Shown in pieces: positions 20,666-25,046 of a stretch of 25,046 bases of DNA (its first letter is position 1; the number at the start of each line of letters is the position of its first letter). Location of the stretch: NCBI GenBank assembly GCA_015499985.1, contig JAAAUF010000535.1, positions 3,631 to 28,676 on the forward strand. The letters are read 5' to 3'. The notes below the pieces were generated by a model, which ran no database searches, was not told the DNA's origin, and worked only from the letters and a program-made list of their open reading frames with translations. The position numbers were made by a program, and so were the translations under genes. The DNA comes from Haplosporangium gracile. Taxonomy: Eukaryota; Mortierellomycota; Mortierellomycetes; Mortierellales; Mortierellaceae.

Positions 20666-21966
20666 TTACTTGAGGGGAATGAAGCGGGAAGAGTGGGTGG
20701 CACCAATACCGGGACGACCGTGCTTGACGGGCTTGTAGGTAATGGAGAACTCTCCGAGGTAGTGTCCAATCATCTCGGGCTTGATCTCGACCTGGTTGAA
20801 GGTCTTTCCGTTGTAGACACCGACGACAGAACCGATCATCTCGGGAACGACGATCATGTTACGGAGGTGGGTCTTGACGACAGCGGGCTTCTCCAAGGCG
20901 GGGGCATCCTTCTTGGCCTGGCGGAGCTTCTTGATCAAACCCATGGGCTTGCGCTTAAGACCACGCTGGAAACGTCTGCGGGGGCGGGCGTTGACGAGGT
21001 CCATCAACTGCTCGGACGAAAGGTCCAGGAGCTTGTCAAGGTCAATACCGCGGTACGAGAACTTGCGGAAAGTTCTCTTCTTCCTTGCTTCGAGGGCGGC
21101 GTCGTCGTGGTGTTCGTCAGCCTATATGAATGTTCACACGTAGGAAGAAAAGATTTCCATGAGTTTCCTAGTGTATAACAATATGCGGTGTGTCCCGAAG
21201 GGTCGAGTTCAGTGGCGAGAGTGCTTCAACGCGCAAGTGGTGATACTGCGGCAGGTTGATAGTGTCCCAAGTGATAGGTTTGTGCGTTATCAATTATTCC
21301 TATGCTGCGTCCTTTTTCCAAGGGGGTGTGTCGAAAGAAAACCCTCGCTCGCCATTCAAGTGCAAAGTTGTAATGAGCACAGAAAGGTAAAAGCCGGCAT
21401 CACAAACTGATCCCACGTGTTATCCTTGGAAAAGCAAAGAAAACAGCTCAGACCACTGTTCCAAAGCCTATGCCTCTCTCACTTGGTTGCAAGTCGATTC
21501 GCCGTATTGGAAATAGTGCTGAAGTAGATGGCGCAAAAAGGTCCCGCTTGTCGCCTTTTGTTGTTCCGACCCCACACACTCATCGCTGCTTCTCGCCGTG
21601 TGAAAGTGTGCTGACATCCTGCTTGCCGAGAGTAACTGCTGCTGCGAGAGCAACGTCTCATCCATTGTTGAGTCCTCCTGCACGCCCCACTCATCGGAGA
21701 GATCATCTGGATGAAAAGTCGAGACTCTCTTTCTTGTCAGAGAAGGGGCGCCGGAAAATGTCCCAAACCGAGTTTGATATTACGGGTGCTGACGGTGTTG
21801 GGTATTGAATGAGTGGTAATGACGGAGAACGATGGATAGATGGATCGATGGGTGTCCATGACCATAGGACCGATGCCTCTGCTTCTTCTGCTATGTGGAT
21901 GTATATCTCCTGTGTACTGCCAATGTAAAGTCCTCTAAGCGAGTGCTAGTAGCAGTCACGCACCAT
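20666..21966 (-). CDS. RPS15: 40S ribosomal protein S15 (uS19)
   Basis: The body is one exon, 20666-21121 on the minus strand. It runs from [20 protein letters not shown] through [20 protein letters not shown] and [15 protein letters not shown] to the uS19 signature ([20 protein letters not shown], then [20 protein letters not shown]), ending SSRFIPLK. The codon just before it is an in-frame TAG inside a TATAG acceptor, so the initiator is elsewhere. The best candidate is the ATG at 21964-21966, directly followed by a GTGCGT donor. That gives a one-codon first exon, an 842-nt intron and 152 aa, the normal length for S15. A second, weaker ATG-GT lies at 21862-21867. uS19 sits in the 40S head near the decoding site. 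The body is certain; the start exon is inference. Confidence 0.93.
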
Positions 21967-22216
21967 TTTGGAAAATATCAGAAAGAAGGGACATCAGTCG
22001 CCTCGCCTGGACGTGGCAAATAAACCCGTATGAGGCCGCAACAGAAGTCACGTGGAGCACCGTCCTCTGTTTGTTTTCTTTTTTTTCTTTTTTTTGGTCG
22101 TTGGCTTTATGCTTGAGCAAGAGGCACCTTCGGACTTTGCCACTCACCTAAATCCCCTCCATCCATTCACCCGCCTATTCTCATCACCGCCTTACTTCAC
22201 TTCATTCACTAATACA
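21967..22216. promoter_or_regulatory. Divergent promoter shared by RPS15 and RRP1
   Basis: The proposed RPS15 ATG (21966, minus) and the RRP1 ATG (22217, plus) are 250 bp apart. The spacer includes a pyrimidine tract at 22068-22098 on the plus strand and a CCTTCTTTC stretch directly upstream of the RPS15 ATG on the minus strand, like the pyrimidine-rich leaders of ribosomal protein genes. This assignment depends on the RPS15 start exon being correct. Confidence 0.45.
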
Positions 22217-23839
22217 ATGGTTGTGGTCGGCTCAGCAATAGACTCCTCATCGCCCTTTGGCAAGAAACTGGCTGCCAATGGTACAAACTCTTTCCTTTTT
22301 CGTGTTGGTCCAACGGCCTCTAAAATTGCTGTAGTCCCAGGCGTCTTGTAGACTGACATTGTACCTCTGCACCTTTATCTCTGTAGACAAGAAGACCAGA
22401 GATAAGGCTGTCAAGGCTCTTGGAAAGTGGATCTCGAACAAGAAGGACTTCACACATATCGAGCTCATGAAGCTCTGGAAGGGTCTCTTCTATTGTACGT
22501 ACCGGATCAGTGTTTTTGTTTCCATGAACGACCTGCTTGAAGGAACAACAACTGGAGGCAATTGACCGACGTTGAGTTACTGAGCCTTTGATCATTTACA
22601 TGTTCACTTTTCTAGGTGTGTGGATGTCTGATAAGCCCATTATTCAGCAGCAGTTGAGCGAAACCTTGTCCTCATTGATCCTTCGCGTCCCTCGCGAGTC
22701 TGTCATGGCCTTTATTGCGACATTCTGGGAGACGATCTGCGGAGAGTGGCATGGAATTGACCGCTTAAGGTACTACAAAGGATTACATTAGCAGGACACT
22801 ACCATATTGGCACTTGGATCTTGAGTTTTGGTAATGGTACTAATGTGACATCTTTGGCTTTTCTCATTTGATCTTGCCTAGATTGGACAAGTTCTATTTC
22901 TTGTTGCGTCGCTTCCTTTCATATTCATTCCGCATGCTCAAGGAAAACAACTGGGACTTGGAGACTATCGAGGAGTTTACGACTGTCATGATCAACGGAC
23001 CATTAAAGTAAGTAGCGGTAGATCTTTCAGGAACGAACAAAAAAAAACGCGGATAGGAAAGCATCACCTCTAGGCTCCATCATCGCTTCTTACACGATGT
23101 TCTCTTTTGCTTAATTCTTATAGCGCGTCGAGCAAACAAGTACCAGATGGCATTCGGTTCCATCTTATTGAGATCTATTTGGAGGAGCTGGAGAAGGTGG
23201 TCGGCATTGCTGAATCTGGAGATGTCCCCACAGCACATATTCTCCAGCCCATGTTCCATCTTTTGGGACAGACTATCAACGGAAAGGTGTTCAAGAAGGT
23301 CGCTGAGGAAGTTTTCGAGGAGATTTTGAAGAAGACAGGTAACTTTCGAGAAGATGCTGCTAGTACAGTTATACTCACACGATACTATGACGCACAAAGG
23401 TCAATGATCAAGGAACTAACTAGAAACCGGTATGATTTTTCTATTTTTTTCTCAACCAATAGCTGCTGGTGAAGGAGATGACTCTGACTTTGAGGATGAT
23501 GCCGATCTGACAGTTTTCGATAAGAAAGAGGACGAGGACAAGGATGAGGACGAGGACGAGGAGATGGCAGAGGATGACGATGAGGAGGAGGCTGCGGCTC
23601 TGGCGGAGATGGAGGCCGAGGACGATGAGGCAATGGGAGAGAGCACGACATTTGACTATGATTTGATGGGCATCAAGGAGCGTCTGTTTGAGGTCGGAGC
23701 AGAGAAGGAAACGGTAGAGCAAAACCGCCGCAAGGTGTACGTTCTTTACAAGGCATACCAGGACTTTTGCCCGCTGGAGGATGATGAATCTGACGCCGAG
23801 GCGGAAGGAGAGGAGCATGCTGACGAGGACGAGGAATAG
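22217..23839 (+). CDS. RRP1: RRP1/Nop52 ribosomal RNA processing protein
   Basis: Six exons: 22217-22280, 22387-22494, 22616-22769, 22882-23007, 23124-23338 and 23463-23839. They total 1044 nt, 347 aa, with all phases closing. The Nop52 domain is plain: SPFGKKLAANDKKTRDKAVK, then LGKWISNKKDFTHIELMKLW, KGLFYCVWMSDKP, then WHGIDRLRLDKFYFLLRRFL and IRFHLIEIYLEEL. The C-terminal third is a long acidic Asp/Glu stretch, followed by TTFDYDLMGIKERLFEVGAE and a second acidic tail. Rrp1 acts in the nucleolus in 27S pre-rRNA processing for the 60S subunit. The last intron (23339-23462) carries an ACTAAC branch site. It is divergent from RPS15. Confidence 0.93.
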
Positions 23840-25046
23840 AGCCAGAAGAGAAATCCACCAACATATCCATATCCACCCCGCATTTTCATCCACTCACACC
23901 TTGCATCAAACTAAAAACGATATTTCCAAATATGGTGGGCAATTGGGGCTTTGTGCTGTTTTTGAGTGACCGAGAGCATTGGACGAAAATTGGGCGGGGG
24001 GAAGTCCAAAAAGTCGACACGTTGGGCAAGCCTGGACGGGCGGAGCAGCACTACATGCTATGGTTCAAAGCCAAGGGTCGGCGAAAGTGTCAATTATTGA
24101 GCTGGCTCATGCGTACACGCACGTAAAGGAAGGGGCACCGTGTCTAAGGATGATCTTTCGCTCCTGCTTTTCTCTCTCGCAAGACACGTAATGAGAGATG
24201 TGGGGTTGTGTTTAGTGCGCTCCCTACTCTTTCCCTTTGTTATATTACTTATTGGCCATGGTTTATGGTTTGTTGATACCCTTTAGTTCATGCAACCCTA
24301 CGCCCATCTATCCTCTCCCTTTTCCCGTCCCCGTTCCCCCTCGTACTCATTTCATCTCCATCTTATATCTTTGATGCTTCCTTCCGTTGGCGGAGGACGC
24401 TTGCTTCAGCCCATTTAGCTTTGGTTGGCGCCCTCAGGCCCTTCTCTCTCCTAGATTTTTTTCTTTCTCTCTCTCTATCTTTTCTCGTTGATACGCTCTT
24501 TCTTTTTTTCCAAATCGGCATCGGCCCAGATTGGTGACAATGTACACGTTGTTGAGCTGTTCCTGGCACCCCTCACTCGCAAAAATATCATATGCTTTTC
24601 CACCTCGACAATGGACTTCCCCGTCTCATAATTTATCCTCGTCCCTTTTAACTCGCTCAATTGGACACATTGGTCGGCAATTACCTCTTTGCGTCTCATC
24701 CTCTCACCCGCTCACTCGCTCTAGCTCTAGCTCTGTCTGTACTCTATTTCTATCATTGCATGTTGGCTCTTTCACGCTCTTGATTCCTTCACCACCGGCA
24801 CATCATAAGCTCTCTTTCGTGTTTGCTTCTTTCTTTTCTTTTTTCACACTTTTTTTTTTTTTTTTGCTCTGAAGACTTATGTTTGTCCATGCGTAAAAGT
24901 ACAAGGAAATGTTTTTGTCTTTTTTTTACTGCGGGAATTCGCGTTTATCTCTCAACTTGGCGACGAGTGCTTTGTACGTTTTTTTATTTTTTTTTTATCG
25001 ATTTTGTTATTCAAAGGGAAGGGAGGGGAGAGTAATACTGAAAGTG
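23840..25046. other. Terminal 1.2 kb without a supported gene
   Basis: The RRP1 3' end lies here, then CT-, T- and A-rich sequence (T runs at 24850-24866 and 24979-25000). Overlapping minus-strand frames at 24475-24699 (74 codons, beginning MRRKEVIADQ) and 24363-24569 (68 codons) are Lys/Arg/Glu-rich and overlap each other; neither shows a recognisable motif. They could belong to the 3' end of a gene off the right edge, but I cannot show it. Confidence 0.35.

Noticed and set aside
21579..21586. CTCATCGC, an exact reverse match to the yeast PAC core GCGATGAG
   Set aside because: It lies inside the RPS15 intron, more than 600 bp from RRP1, and one 8-mer match is expected by chance in a window of this size.
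24363..24699. Two overlapping Lys/Glu-rich minus-strand frames near the right edge
   Set aside because: They overlap in different frames, are low complexity and show no family signature; a truncated gene cannot be demonstrated.
1..25046. tRNA, 5S rRNA, CRISPR, transposon or viral features
   Set aside because: No cloverleaf, A/B-box pair, spaced repeats, terminal inverted repeats, transposase or viral-like protein was seen in reading both strands; a tRNAscan or Infernal run could still find a short RNA.

Overview
The window looks like an ordinary, gene-dense stretch of a fungal nuclear chromosome. It is intron-rich, with short GT-AG introns and CTAAC/TACTAAT-like branch points. It carries fungal-type genes: a DUF2433 phosphoesterase, a fungal LtrA membrane protein, a Pcp1-type mitochondrial rhomboid, and ribosomal protein L26 with a yeast-like KQS-DVSS N-terminus. 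My best guess is an early-diverging filamentous fungus (Mucoromycota, perhaps Mortierellales). That placement is inference from gene style, not a database match. I rebuilt nine spliced genes by hand; in every one all exon phases close and the expected conserved residues run across the joins.

Layout. 341-3116 (+): TTC27/Emw1 TPR protein, convergent with 3249-5457 (-): an eight-exon DUF2433 metallophosphoesterase-like protein with a 31-nt microexon. 5458-7049: a simple repeat, then the remains of a His-rich/Thr-rich wall-type protein on the minus strand whose frame is broken. 7050-8148: no gene seen. 8149-11689 (-): a twelve-exon LtrA-family membrane protein with a long N-terminal extension. 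12127-13620 (-): mitochondrial rhomboid protease, divergent from 13830-14642 (+): Pin1/Ess1 prolyl isomerase.

15330-22216 onward is a ribosome block. ESF1 (-) and RPL26 (+) diverge from one 281-bp spacer. RPS15 (-) and RRP1 (+) diverge from another 250-bp spacer. Each pair joins a ribosomal protein gene with an assembly-factor gene. A small two-exon gene of 47 codons may lie between RPL26 and RPS15. The last 1.2 kb has no gene I can support.

I found no obviously new biological system, CRISPR array, transposon or RNA gene. The observations most worth a second look are the two divergent ribosome-related pairs, the two first exons that contain only the ATG, the degenerate metal site of the DUF2433 protein, the frame-broken His/Thr-rich gene, and the unannotated-looking 47-aa gene.
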